A stretch of 64,000 nucleotides of DNA from Candidatus Heimdallarchaeota archaeon (GCA_019894765.1 JAGXNT010000054.1:120678-184677); one strand, 5' to 3'; shown: positions 17,267 through 26,600, counted from the stretch's first letter. Notes: generated by a model from the sequence alone, not told the origin. Program-made: numbers and translations.

Positions 17267-18751
17267 TTGAGCAAAAAAAGAACATCTCTAATACTAATAC
17301 TATTAACTGTTTTCATAATCAGTTCAATCTATAACAGTGGTATTACAAATACTATTGCTGCAACAAATCATGGACCTACAGTTCCAGTTTTAACACCGGA
17401 AGATGTGCAAGTAGGTGTTACTAAATATATGAGACGTTCAAATGATAGTGTTTTAGTTGATAATTATATTTCATTTATTGGCGACACTTTTGATGTTCAA
17501 ATTGAAATTACAAATTTTGCTATACAATCCATTGAGAACATTTCTTTGGTTAGTCCTGAATGGAATATAACCGATGTTGGTTATACAGAAGATGATTTCA
17601 TCCTTACAGGAGACATGAATAAAAGCTGGTCAATAATTAATTCAGCTTCAGCTGAAAGTGCAACTTATACTATAACCCCACAAGAAGTTGGAACTTATGT
17701 CTTTCCAGCTTCAAATGTTACTTTTACATATACTAATGGTACTGCCAGTTTCACTCTTTCAGATTCAATAACTTTTAGAGTTTTAGAACAGGATAGAAGC
17801 TTGCTAGTGGAGAAATTCATCCTTTCATCAATTGATGATGGTGGTAGTGGTGAAGAAGAAATAGATGCTAGAATTAAAAAAGAACACAACTTCACAGTCA
17901 TAATAAGAATTAGAAACTTCTTCCATCAAGCAGTGAATTTATCAGCAATAGATAATGAACCAATTTTCAGTGCGAATTTTACTTACAACGCAACCCAATT
18001 GTCGGCGAATACGAGTTATCTAGGAATAGATCAGACATTCGAATATAGTTATGAAGTACATACATTGGAAAACGGAATTTACGTTCTCCCGAATTGTACA
18101 GTAACATTTGATTTACTTGATGATCTAATATTTGGATTAGAAGAAATTTCAAATGAAGTCAGTATTGAAGTTTATGTATCTATATATGATGGAGATGATT
18201 GGACCTTAAAGATTCCATTGCTTGTTGTTTCGAAAGTCTTTTTAGTAGCAAATGAAACTGGAGATCTAAACCCATTCATAAAAATTGAACAATACAACAC
18301 TGAAATTCAGACTGTAATTATTGAAATAAATATCACAAATATTGGAAGCGTTGCTGCCTACAACCTTACAATAATTGAACAAGTCTATAACGATTGGGCA
18401 TTTGAAACTGATGGGGTTGATGAGTGGTTTAATTACAGCTTAAGTCAAGGGGAATCAGCTATTTACAGATACAATATTACAGCGAAACTTCTTGGTTCAT
18501 ATAAAATTGAACCTACAGAGATCGAATATGAATTTCAGAATCAAGAAACACTACTCTGGGAAGAAGAATACTATATCTATTCTAATGTATTAGAAATTAC
18601 AATCAAACTCGATGTACCAGAGGTTAGCAAATCTGCAGAATGGTGGATTGCAATCGGTATTAGCGTTGGTATTCTATTACTTGCAGTAATTCCAACAATT
18701 GTAACATTTGTTATCTACCAAAAGCGAAGAAAAACACAAAAGGGTACATAA
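17267..18751 (+). CDS. Secreted, membrane-anchored beta-sandwich repeat protein
   Basis: The 494-residue protein has an N-terminal signal peptide (hydrophobic about 7-33), a long Asn-X-Ser/Thr-rich exterior and one C-terminal transmembrane helix (about 462-485) followed by a basic tail. Three repeats resemble CARDB/DUF11-type beta-sandwiches (the third has ITNIGSVAAYNLTIIE). A weak resemblance to the eukaryotic TRAP-beta lumenal domain is noted but unproven. The start is TTG 17267 behind GAGGA at 17256-17260; an ATG at 17254 is out of frame. It is probably N-glycosylated on the outer face. Confidence 0.8.
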   Translation: MSKKRTSLILILLTVFIISSIYNSGITNTIAATNHGPTVPVLTPEDVQVGVTKYMRRSNDSVLVDNYISFIGDTFDVQIEITNFAIQSIENISLVSPEWNITDVGYTEDDFILTGDMNKSWSIINSASAESATYTITPQEVGTYVFPASNVTFTYTNGTASFTLSDSITFRVLEQDRSLLVEKFILSSIDDGGSGEEEIDARIKKEHNFTVIIRIRNFFHQAVNLSAIDNEPIFSANFTYNATQLSANTSYLGIDQTFEYSYEVHTLENGIYVLPNCTVTFDLLDDLIFGLEEISNEVSIEVYVSIYDGDDWTLKIPLLVVSKVFLVANETGDLNPFIKIEQYNTEIQTVIIEINITNIGSVAAYNLTIIEQVYNDWAFETDGVDEWFNYSLSQGESAIYRYNITAKLLGSYKIEPTEIEYEFQNQETLLWEEEYYIYSNVLEITIKLDVPEVSKSAEWWIAIGISVGILLLAVIPTIVTFVIYQKRRKTQKGT

Positions 18752-18860
18752 AACCCTTTTCTTATTATTTTCTTGTAATTTATTGCAAATATTAATTAAA
18801 GTTAAGGAATTACTAATTATAATAATCAAACATTTAAACTCTAATTGAGTGATGTAAAAT

Positions 18861-19118
18861 ATGCCAAAAGAGAAACGATTACGAATATTTCATGATGAAA
18901 CAGCCATCGCAGGTGAGCTGGTTATCCATACGGATTTAAAAGATGAATTGGAAATAAAAACAAAAGCAGAAATTGTGGTTGCTAAAAGGAGATTTATTTT
19001 TAGAGTAAAAACTTTAAAAACAATTGAAGAATTCAAAATCTTCGGAAATCCAGAAGATCTCCAAAGTAAAGGAATTCAAGATAATTCAATAGCAACAATT
19101 CGAGCGCCTATTGAATAA
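18861..19118 (+). CDS. Small conserved-looking hypothetical protein (85 aa)
   Basis: This is a short soluble protein of alternating beta and charged segments, beginning MPKEKRLRIFHDE and ending NSIATIRAPIE. I recognise no family. It is convergent with get3, with 12 nt between the stops, and a TTAAAGTTAA-rich stretch about 60 nt upstream could be a promoter. No cysteines, signal peptide or membrane segment is visible. The frame is likely real because it fills the gap neatly and has the codon style of its neighbours. Confidence 0.6.
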   Translation: MPKEKRLRIFHDETAIAGELVIHTDLKDELEIKTKAEIVVAKRRFIFRVKTLKTIEEFKIFGNPEDLQSKGIQDNSIATIRAPIE

Positions 19119-19130
19119 TCTTAGTGGCTT

Positions 19131-20216
19131 TTATTTGAATAATTTCTCTGCTAAAAGAGTAAGTTGCTCTATTCCTCTAATTTCCTGTGGAACCATAGGT
19201 ATTTCCACTAAATCATATTTCCCGAAGTATTGATTTAAAGTCATTAACATTTTTTCTTGTACTTTAAACCTTTGAGCACAGAATGGACAGTCTTTACTTG
19301 GGGGAATTAATTGATTTACGATTATATGTTCAACAGGTATACTATAATCCATTAATGTGGTGAGTAATCTTTCAGTCTCATAGAGAGCCATTAAGGTTGG
19401 AATAGTAACTGGTATGAATTCTGTTTTAGTATCATCAGCTAATTCAATGCGCGCTTTCGTAATGATTTTCTTTAAGGATTCAAGAGTCTCAAGTGAATTG
19501 TCTTCAGCATCAGATTTTCCTCCTCCTCCAAACATTCCTCTTATACTTTTAAAGAAACCACCAAAACGCATTCTCATTTTGATTATCCTTCCTATGAAAC
19601 TATCAAGGTAATCTGGTAAAGACAACAATCTTAGTGTGTGACCTGTTGGTGCGGTATCAAAAACAACAATATCGTATTCACTGCTTTCTATTAATTCTAG
19701 TAATTTACCAAATGCAAAAGCTTCATCTGAACCTGGTGGGACTGAATCACTACCTAGAAGGTCTGCACCCATTCCGAGTGCATCTTGTATATCGAATCCA
19801 GCCATTGATGGTCCTTCTGATTTTTGGTCATCAGTTATTTCATCATCAAATTCTACCTCTTTTGCTCCTCCAGGAACTCCAAATCCCGGTAATCCAGCAT
19901 CAGCCATACCAGGCATTCCCATGGCGCTCATTTGCTGAAATTGCTCCATGCCCTTTTCAGCTTCCAACTCCATTCCATACAAAGTACCTTCAACACTCTC
20001 TATTAAGACGGGTTCTCCACCTGAGAGATCATAATCAAAACAATCCGAAAGTGAATGAGCGGGATCAGTACTAACTATCAATACTCTCTCAAAATGCTTT
20101 GTTAATTCAATTGCAATTGCGGATGCTGAGATGGTTTTCCCCACCCCACCTTTTCCACCTAAAAAGAGATATCGTAAATTTTTTTTCTCCAGAATTTCTT
20201 TAAGAGACATTAGCAA
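19131..20216 (-). CDS. get3: Get3/TRC40 (ArsA family) tail-anchored protein targeting ATPase
   Basis: The 361-residue ATPase has the deviant Walker A loop GKGGVGKT (21-28), the STDPAHS switch, FDTAPTGHTLR, and the dimer zinc motif CPFC (Cys310/Cys313). Family members bind C-terminal membrane helices and hand them to a membrane receptor. Between about residues 92 and 165 is an unusually long insert, first Met/Gly-rich (GMPGMADAGLPGFG) then acidic, ending in GADLLGSDSVPPGSDEAFAF. This segment aligns by position with the client-groove region of eukaryotic Get3. Arsenite-pump Cys triads are absent. The EMC3-like insertase at 32.0 kb could be a partner. Confidence 0.93.
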   Translation of the reverse strand: MLMSLKEILEKKNLRYLFLGGKGGVGKTISASAIAIELTKHFERVLIVSTDPAHSLSDCFDYDLSGGEPVLIESVEGTLYGMELEAEKGMEQFQQMSAMGMPGMADAGLPGFGVPGGAKEVEFDDEITDDQKSEGPSMAGFDIQDALGMGADLLGSDSVPPGSDEAFAFGKLLELIESSEYDIVVFDTAPTGHTLRLLSLPDYLDSFIGRIIKMRMRFGGFFKSIRGMFGGGGKSDAEDNSLETLESLKKIITKARIELADDTKTEFIPVTIPTLMALYETERLLTTLMDYSIPVEHIIVNQLIPPSKDCPFCAQRFKVQEKMLMTLNQYFGKYDLVEIPMVPQEIRGIEQLTLLAEKLFK

Positions 20217-20365
20217 TCAACACATTATTTTTGTCTCATTCAGTCAGTAAGTCTTTTTTAATTTTTGTTCTATATTTACAATTTTATCTTGGTAGTTCGT
20301 TTTAGTTAAAATAGGTAGAAATATAACTCAAAAAACCTAACAACTATATGTTTGGTGGAACGGAA

Positions 20366-21298
20366 ATGGAAGAATCTAAGATCGCCTCTGACGAAGTTAT
20401 TGAAAGCAACAAAGTAGAAATTGATGATTCCGAAACTAAGAAATTCAAGTGGACAAAGAATCAAATAGTTCTTGCAGTTATTTTTTCGATTATTATCTTA
20501 GTATCTATTGCATTATTAATTGTAATAATTGTTGATAAAGAGTTTTTATTCTTAGCAGTTAGGGATTGGTTCATCGAACCACTCATTGGAATTCATAAAG
20601 CATGGCAAGTTTTATTCTTTCTTGGATTAATGATCTTACAAAGTTTATTTGCACCAATTCCTTCGGAATTAATTCTTTTATCCGGTGGAATGATATTTGG
20701 TTGGACTTGGGGAACTATTCTAGGAGTTGCTGGTTCAATGTTGAGCTCGGTTATAACTTTCTATCTATCTAAAAGAGGTGGAAGAGCCATCATCGATGCA
20801 ACAGGAGAAAAAGTAAGTATTCTAAAGAGGTCAATAATTGTATTTGATATTTGGATAAAAAGATGGGGTCTTTGGGCGATTCTTGTTGGAAGAGCTGTTC
20901 CAGTAATAATGTTTGACCCAGTAAGCTATGCCGCTGGTTTAGCAAAGGTAAAAGACTGGCAATATTTCCTAGCTACATTTATTGGTTCAATTCCAAGATC
21001 TATATTTTATGTATGGCTAGGTCAAAAGCTACTTGGTGGTAATCCAATAGAAGATATTTTGAATTTAACACCAGATGATGTGGATATAGTTGCAGGTCAA
21101 TTTAACACAATCTTCTTCATTATTTTCGGTATTTTTGTTTTCATGTTTATATTATCTAATGTAATATATTATCTAATAAAAAGAAAACAAACAAAAGAAG
21201 AGAAAATCTTAGCAGATGATGTTGAAAACAAAGATTCAGAAGAAATCATTCTCCCAGAAGAAGATTTGGATGAACCAATTATTGAAGTTACGAATTGA
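20366..21298 (+). CDS. VTT/SNARE-associated-fold membrane protein (TVP38/TMEM64/DedA family)
   Basis: A polytopic membrane protein with the VTT core: FAPIPSELILLSGGMIFGW, a mid-protein GGRAIIDATG loop, then GRAVPVIMFDPVSYAAGL and FIGSIPRSIFYVWLG. Acidic hydrophilic tails sit at both ends. Relatives act in membrane homeostasis, some as lipid scramblases. The specific role here is unknown. I chose ATG 20366 because GGTGGA at 20354-20359 is well spaced before it. ATG 20348 is a six-codon-longer alternative. It diverges from get3. Confidence 0.88.
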   Translation: MEESKIASDEVIESNKVEIDDSETKKFKWTKNQIVLAVIFSIIILVSIALLIVIIVDKEFLFLAVRDWFIEPLIGIHKAWQVLFFLGLMILQSLFAPIPSELILLSGGMIFGWTWGTILGVAGSMLSSVITFYLSKRGGRAIIDATGEKVSILKRSIIVFDIWIKRWGLWAILVGRAVPVIMFDPVSYAAGLAKVKDWQYFLATFIGSIPRSIFYVWLGQKLLGGNPIEDILNLTPDDVDIVAGQFNTIFFIIFGIFVFMFILSNVIYYLIKRKQTKEEKILADDVENKDSEEIILPEEDLDEPIIEVTN

Positions 21299-21381
21299 TG
21301 AAGTTCAATATGAAATAGGATAGTTTTTATCAGTCAATAGTCCATAATGTAATGAATTGAACACACAAATGTGGAATCAGA

Positions 21382-22278
21382 TTGAGTCAAATGAGAGAAA
21401 AAGTACAAGACATCATTAGAAATTTTGATAATGAATCTAGTTTTGCAATACTCGCATCTACTGCTATGATACCGTATCTAGAAGAACCTTTGAATCGAGC
21501 TCGATTCTTCAATTATGATAAACAACAAGAGTTGTATTTTGATTCTAAAGATTTAAATCGATTCAGCCGAGTGAAAGAGCTAACAGAAAGAGTAGCAAAA
21601 CGAATAAACGTCCCGAAAATTACTGGTTTTGAAAGAAATCTCAAAGACTTCAGAGAAAAAGAAGTCATGATCCGAGAAAAAGAAGGACCAACAGAAGGCA
21701 TGGCTTGGAAAGGTTTTGGTGGGGTTCATTCACATTATGATTTAACACCATTAGGTAAGGCGTTATTAATCTTTCAAACCTCATTGAGATGTCCAGCTGT
21801 TAATTTTAGAAAACTGGAATTCTCTGAGGATTGGGATGAATTCTTTAAGAAAGAAATATTTCTAATTACATTGGGAATCTCAACAAATAAATTCAAGGTT
21901 AAATATCGAGATAACTGCTTTTTTACGAAGAGAATAGAAGCAAGTTATATCGCTCAATTAATTTTCGAGTTTGTTGCTGGTGCTCCAAAGAAGATTTCAA
22001 TGGAAGATATTCGTTCTTTTATTTTCGATAAAGCAGGTGAAATTCATCTAGGTGAAATACCTGGTGCTCTTGAGAAACTTCAACCTTTGCTGCAAATATC
22101 TGGAGAAACTATTAGTCTTAATTCTCGAGGTAAACATGCTAGTTGTGGTTATGCTAATGTTATAATCGAAGCAGCTTTATTGTTGGAAGATACAGAAATT
22201 GTCCATTATATGATTACAGCAAAAAATTTAGAGGAAGGATCCAGAAAACTATTAGAAAATTATGCTCATTCTTTTTAG
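21382..22278 (+). CDS. Hypothetical protein (298 aa)
   Basis: I do not recognise a family. The protein is soluble and mixed alpha/beta. A Gly/His segment (GFGGVHSHYDLTPLGKALL, about 112-130) and a Cys/Gly segment near the C-terminus (GKHASCGYANVIIEAALLL) stand out as possible functional sites. The start is TTG 21382 or ATG 21391; neither has a strong ribosome binding site. It converges with the downstream acetyltransferase, with 7 nt between the stops. Confidence 0.65.
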   Translation: MSQMREKVQDIIRNFDNESSFAILASTAMIPYLEEPLNRARFFNYDKQQELYFDSKDLNRFSRVKELTERVAKRINVPKITGFERNLKDFREKEVMIREKEGPTEGMAWKGFGGVHSHYDLTPLGKALLIFQTSLRCPAVNFRKLEFSEDWDEFFKKEIFLITLGISTNKFKVKYRDNCFFTKRIEASYIAQLIFEFVAGAPKKISMEDIRSFIFDKAGEIHLGEIPGALEKLQPLLQISGETISLNSRGKHASCGYANVIIEAALLLEDTEIVHYMITAKNLEEGSRKLLENYAHSF

Positions 22279-22285
22279 TAAAATT

Positions 22286-23209
22286 CTAACCTTTAGCGGG
22301 ATCTCCAATAGCAAAAATTAAGGGATTAGTAGTAGCCGATGTTTTTTCTCCATAATACATTCTTAAGGAATAACTTGTTTGTTCAAAACCAAGTTCTTTC
22401 AATATTTTGATTCCCGATTTGCTATTCTCGAGTATACCAAGACCAATAGTTTGAATGTCACCTTTTGTTTTAGCTGTTACTAAAGCAGCTCTAATTAAGT
22501 CCATTGTGGATTCAAATGAATCAGTAATTCCAGCTCGCAATTTTAAAACCTTATTTTGAAAAGTGCCAAATAAATATCCAACCAAAGAGTTATCTTTGTC
22601 TCGAGTAATAAATGTGAAATCTGGATGTTCCTCAAAAAGTGGGGACAGAAAATCTTCTCGATTACCACCAAAGAACACTTTATCGGCTTCTAAAATTACA
22701 GCTAAATCATCTTCTTTACAATTGGACACCGGGAATTTTTGGTCATATTCTTTTGTCTTAGCTATTAAATTATCAAGATCAGAAGGTTTCTCAATATTGA
22801 TTTTGTAGCGAAGAGAATTCATCTCAAATACAAATCCAACTCTTTTATAGAGAGTTTTAGCTAATTTAACAGCATCTAGCTTTATTGTTGTACATCCTTG
22901 GAATTGTAAAATCTTTATCGCTTCATTCATTAGTTCCTCGCCAATTCCCATCCCTCTATATTCTGGTTTGACAATTACATGTCCGATTATTCCTATCTGA
23001 CCAAAAGAAGCTGCTAAGGTTATCCCAACCATTTCTGCGGTTTCCTTATCTATTACAGAAATATACTTGTGATTAGAATTCCTCATTATTCTTGTGATAT
23101 CCTCTCTTGTTTCTCCCCATGCTACCATGTCAAGAAATTTGAAAATATCTTCAAAATCCTCTTGAGTAGCGATATAGAAATCTAAATACCCTGTCATTTG
23201 ATACAACAC
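22286..23209 (-). CDS. GNAT-family N-acetyltransferase with C-terminal GNAT-like domain
   Basis: The N-terminal half (about 1-145) is a GNAT fold, with the acetyl-CoA loop in VKPEYRGMGIGEELM and the terminal helix-strand LYKRVGFVFEM. The C-terminal half (about 160-300) looks like a second, degenerate acetyltransferase domain, as in YitH-type two-domain proteins. The substrate is unknown. The start could be Met1 or Met5, 12 nt apart. It has the same orientation as the downstream gene order but lies 52 nt from the glycosyltransferase stop, so co-transcription is possible. Confidence 0.85.
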   Translation of the reverse strand: MLYQMTGYLDFYIATQEDFEDIFKFLDMVAWGETREDITRIMRNSNHKYISVIDKETAEMVGITLAASFGQIGIIGHVIVKPEYRGMGIGEELMNEAIKILQFQGCTTIKLDAVKLAKTLYKRVGFVFEMNSLRYKINIEKPSDLDNLIAKTKEYDQKFPVSNCKEDDLAVILEADKVFFGGNREDFLSPLFEEHPDFTFITRDKDNSLVGYLFGTFQNKVLKLRAGITDSFESTMDLIRAALVTAKTKGDIQTIGLGILENSKSGIKILKELGFEQTSYSLRMYYGEKTSATTNPLIFAIGDPAKG

Positions 23210-23261
23210 TTCAAAATTTTTCTTTAATCAATTAAAATTATTATTGGATTTAATAAATAAG

Positions 23262-24488
23262 TTATTTCAAAAGTCTCTTAATGAAAAAATCTAGATGTGT
23301 TCTGAAATTAAAATACTCCTCCACAGTTTTTCTTGCTTCAGAGCCAAGTGTTATCCGCAAGTTTTTGTTTGAATACAAACCTGATATCCATCGGATTAAT
23401 TCTTGCTTATTCTCAGGTGGGACAATTAAGCCATTTTGCAGGTGATTTATTAATTCCTTTATTCCTGAAAGATCTGAAGCTATACATGGGAGTGAACAAC
23501 TCATCGCTTCAATTAAGGATAATCCTAAAGCTTCTCTTTTTGAAGGCAAAATGAAACAATCAGCACTTGAATATAAATCTACAAGTTCATCATCAGTGTT
23601 TACTGAAGTGAAGTGAAATCGATTTTCTAGTTTTTTCTTTGAGATTAAGTCTACCAATTCGTTCTTGTATCTTCCTTCACCGACAATAAGAACATGCATT
23701 CTTAGAAATGATTTATCTCGAGTAATCATTTCATTGTAAATTTCTGGTAAAACTGCTAAGCCCTTCTCTTGAATAATTCTCCCGGAGTATAAAAGCAAAA
23801 AGGCATTTTCGTCAATATTAAATTTCTCTCTGAAATTAGTGTTTAATGTTGATCGTTTCTTAAATAAATCAATATCAATGCCAATATAATTTACTGTGGA
23901 TTTAATGCCCATTTTAGTCATATCATTCTGAACGGATTTACTTATAGCAAAAACTCTCTGGAATAAATTTTGAAAGGATGTTAACACACCATAGAGATTG
24001 CTTTCTTCCCCGGAAGGTAAATTCAACTTAGAAGCTGGACTATGACTCCAGAAATAAAATGAAGTTGTTGGGAAAGTATCATGGTTTTGCTTCAAGAAAT
24101 AAAGGGCATAGGGGACTATAAAGTATGAATTATGCACATGGATTGCTCTTGGCTTGGATTCTTTAATGAAAAGGTGTAGTTCTTTCGATAATTTCACAGC
24201 AGAATTTTCAATATCACTTGGTTTAAACAACTTCTCTGAAAGTTCTTGTTTTTCTTCTTCTGAAGCATCATTGAATTTTTTAATTCGATCCACTAAATCG
24301 CCACAATCAAATCTTAGAACTTTAATATCATCAATTATTTCTTCTTTCTCTTGATTACTCTCTGTAATTTGTGTTAGAATAATTGGTTCAATATCCAAAT
24401 TTTTCAGAGCCTTACTCATTCTTCTCAAATAGGATTTTACCCCACCAATATCATCTTTTGAGAAGCGCTCAACAAAGAAAGCTATAAT
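23262..24488 (-). CDS. Glycosyltransferase family 4 (GT-B) with non-standard start codon
   Basis: A GT-B retaining glycosyltransferase with donor-site motifs VGEGRYKNELV and EALGLSLIEAM. The conserved N-terminal strand and glycine loop (IAFFVERFSKDDIGGVKS) lie upstream of every ATG, GTG or TTG that would include them. The frame opens with TAA at 24489-24491, and the first codons are ATT ATA. GGAGG lies 8 nt before the ATT, the ideal distance. I therefore place the start at ATT 24488 (ATA 24485 is the alternative). A TTG at 24428 would delete the loop. The acceptor is unknown; cytosolic or peripheral membrane. Confidence 0.85.
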   Translation of the reverse strand: MIAFFVERFSKDDIGGVKSYLRRMSKALKNLDIEPIILTQITESNQEKEEIIDDIKVLRFDCGDLVDRIKKFNDASEEEKQELSEKLFKPSDIENSAVKLSKELHLFIKESKPRAIHVHNSYFIVPYALYFLKQNHDTFPTTSFYFWSHSPASKLNLPSGEESNLYGVLTSFQNLFQRVFAISKSVQNDMTKMGIKSTVNYIGIDIDLFKKRSTLNTNFREKFNIDENAFLLLYSGRIIQEKGLAVLPEIYNEMITRDKSFLRMHVLIVGEGRYKNELVDLISKKKLENRFHFTSVNTDDELVDLYSSADCFILPSKREALGLSLIEAMSCSLPCIASDLSGIKELINHLQNGLIVPPENKQELIRWISGLYSNKNLRITLGSEARKTVEEYFNFRTHLDFFIKRLLK

Positions 24489-24665
24489 TTATGTTTCCTC
24501 CAGAGAATTCCAAGTTAATAGTTATCTTGAATAGGTTTTTCTTATCTATGATATAGAACTTAATTAAAGGTTTATGTCTATGAGTAAAAATGAGTTGTAA
24601 CTAAGCAAATAGAAAAAAACGTTATATTATCTAAGAGAAGTAAAAAAGATATTGGAGATTAAAGC

Positions 24666-25670
24666 ATGGCAAAATTCAAAGTATTTCTAACCCGAAGAAT
24701 ACCACAACCTGCAATAGATAAATTACTCGAGAGCAATATAGATTTGGAGTTAAATGAAGAAGATAGAGTGCTTACGAAAGAAGAGATAATAGAAGGTGTG
24801 AAAGGTAAAGACGGATTAATTTGTTTGTTGACTGATATAATTGATTCCGAGATTATGGATCACGCTGGTTCTCAACTAAAAATAATCGCAAATTATGCCG
24901 TCGGATACAACAATATCGATATACCAGCAGCCAATGCAAGGAATATTCCCGTAACCAATACGCCAGGTGTTTTGACCGATACAACAGCAGATTTTACCAT
25001 GGCATTATTATTTGCAATTGCTCGTAAAATAGTCATCAGTGATAAATACACTCGAGAAGGAAAATTCAAAGGTTGGGGACCTTTACTGCAGTTAGGTACA
25101 GATGTTTATGGAAAAACCATGGGGATAATTGGTTGTGGGAGAATTGGTTCAGCTGTAGCTAGAAGAGCAGCTAAAGGCTTTCAAATGAAGGTTTTGTACT
25201 ATGATACAAAAAGATTTCCAGACTTGGAAAAGGAATTGGAAATGGAATTTTGTTCACTAGATAAGCTATTGAAAACCTCTGATTTCATTTCTTTACATAT
25301 ACCTTTGACAAAGGAAACGAAATACTTGATCGGTCAAAAAGAATTATCCAAGATGAAATCCTCTACATTTCTTATCAATACATCAAGAGGATTAGTCATT
25401 GATGAAAAAGCTCTGGTGAAGGCTCTAGAGAAAAAGCAAATTGCTGGGGCAGCCTTAGATGTATACGAACATGAACCAGAACTTACTCCAGGATTAGCAG
25501 AACTCGATAATGTAGTAGTATCAGCTCATATAGCAAGTGCATCCATAGAAACGAGAACTAAAATGGGAATGATTGCAGTAGAAAATCTGTTGATTGGCTT
25601 GAATGGGAAAATACCACCTAATTGCATTAATTCAGTTATCTATAAACAAAATCTGAAGGATAAATCTTAA
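24666..25670 (+). CDS. gyaR: D-2-hydroxyacid dehydrogenase (glyoxylate/hydroxypyruvate reductase type)
   Basis: The 334-residue NAD(P)-dependent dehydrogenase has the Rossmann loop GIIGCGRIGSAVARRA and the catalytic residues Arg (NTSRGLVID), Glu (DVYEHEPE) and His (SAHIASAS). Its length equals archaeal GyaR glyoxylate reductases. It reduces 2-oxoacids such as glyoxylate or hydroxypyruvate to 2-hydroxyacids. GGAGA precedes the ATG. A related dehydrogenase (SerA-like) lies 2 kb downstream, so the two may act on linked serine/glyoxylate metabolites. Confidence 0.88.
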   Translation: MAKFKVFLTRRIPQPAIDKLLESNIDLELNEEDRVLTKEEIIEGVKGKDGLICLLTDIIDSEIMDHAGSQLKIIANYAVGYNNIDIPAANARNIPVTNTPGVLTDTTADFTMALLFAIARKIVISDKYTREGKFKGWGPLLQLGTDVYGKTMGIIGCGRIGSAVARRAAKGFQMKVLYYDTKRFPDLEKELEMEFCSLDKLLKTSDFISLHIPLTKETKYLIGQKELSKMKSSTFLINTSRGLVIDEKALVKALEKKQIAGAALDVYEHEPELTPGLAELDNVVVSAHIASASIETRTKMGMIAVENLLIGLNGKIPPNCINSVIYKQNLKDKS

Positions 25671-25804
25671 ATTCCAAGTGATATGTTGTTCAATTGATTG
25701 CTATAATCTCCAACAATTAGTTTCAAGAAAAAGCTAATAAATCTTGATAACTAATGGTAAGCAATCTAATATTAACAAGTTAAAAAACTAGGAGTAAAAA
25801 AAAC

Positions 25805-26038
25805 ATGGCAAAAGCATTTGTACTAATAAACTCAGAAATCGGTGGAGAACAAGAGGTAGTGGATCAACTCAAAGCTATGAAGGAAGTAGTTGAGGTAAGC
25901 ATAGTCTACGGAGTTTACGATGTAATCGTAAAGCTTGAAGCAGATTCCATGGAAGTTTTAAAGGAATTAATCACCTCTAAAGTTCGACATTTGAATAAAG
26001 TGCGATCAACTATGACAATGATCGCAAGTCAAGAATAG
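25805..26038 (+). CDS. Stand-alone Lrp/AsnC ligand-binding (RAM) domain protein
   Basis: The 77-residue protein is a single RAM domain (EVSIVYGVYDVIVKLEADS, ending KVRHLNKVRSTMTMI) without the helix-turn-helix of Lrp regulators. Such proteins form rings that bind amino acids and can modulate full-length Lrp proteins. GGAG lies 10 nt before the ATG. A paralogue with the same layout is encoded convergently at 26227-26475, and a terminator-like hairpin follows this gene. Confidence 0.9.
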   Translation: MAKAFVLINSEIGGEQEVVDQLKAMKEVVEVSIVYGVYDVIVKLEADSMEVLKELITSKVRHLNKVRSTMTMIASQE

Positions 26039-26065
26039 GTTTAATTCAAACTTCAATTTCGTAGA

Positions 26066-26088
26066 AAAAGGAATTTATCATTCCTTTT
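26066..26088 (+). terminator. Hairpin terminator after RAM gene
   Basis: AAAAGGAAT (26066-26074) pairs with ATTCCTTTT (26080-26088) around a 5-nt loop. The 3' arm ends in Ts followed by CTATTATTT. It lies 28 nt past the stop of the plus-strand RAM gene. Confidence 0.55.
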
Positions 26089-26101
26089 CTATTATTTGAG
26101 A

Positions 26102-26600
26102 TGCTTTATCTCAACTAGTTTATTTTTCTTTGTAAACTCAAGTGAACTAATGATATTTGAAAGTAGAAACAAAATAAGTTCATTTACTATTAGTTAATAA
26201 AAATGAAAAGGAAGGGTTATCTCTAATTACTTCTTGATTACTCGAGATTCAGCTGCAATCATAGTCATAGTAGATCTGACTTTATTGAGATGTCTAACTT
26301 TTGTTGTAATTATTTCTTTAAGAAGTTCCATAGTGTCAGATGTGATTTTTGCAACGATATCATATACTCCATATACGACAGAGACTTCCTCTACCTCTGG
26401 CATACTCTGTAATTGTGCAATAACATCTTCTTCCCCACCAATTTCTGTATTAATTAATACATAAGCACTAGCCATTTTTACCCACCAATGATACTTGCAG
26501 TTTTAATTACATCTTTTATAGATTTATTGAGATAAAAATTCTTCTACGGAATAAGAGAGAAGTTCAATGAATTTATTCTTCAATTAATTGAGATAAAGCA
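26102..26600. repeat. Inverted and direct copies of TTGAGATAAA around the second RAM gene
   Basis: TGCTTTATCTCAA at 26102-26114 is the exact reverse complement of TTGAGATAAAGCA at 26588-26600. A third copy of the core, TTGAGATAAA, lies at 26527-26536. The copies sit just downstream and upstream of the minus-strand RAM gene, so they may be binding sites for an Lrp-type regulator. Only the listed short segments are repeated. Confidence 0.45.
26227..26475 (-). CDS. Second stand-alone RAM domain protein
   Basis: This 82-residue paralogue of the neighbouring gene shares VYGVYD and the C-terminal block TTKVRHLNKVRSTMTMI. It again lacks a DNA-binding domain. The C-terminus adds a short tail (ESRVIKK). 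GGTGG precedes the start. The two genes face each other and look like an inverted duplication, but have diverged in the first half. Hetero-oligomer formation or different effectors are possible. Confidence 0.9.
   Translation of the reverse strand: MASAYVLINTEIGGEEDVIAQLQSMPEVEEVSVVYGVYDIVAKITSDTMELLKEIITTKVRHLNKVRSTMTMIAAESRVIKK

Noticed and set aside
19131..20216. Get3-like protein as an arsenite pump ATPase (ArsA)
   Set aside because: It has a single ATPase half, no arsenite-binding cysteine triad and the CPFC dimer motif of Get3. No ars genes are nearby.
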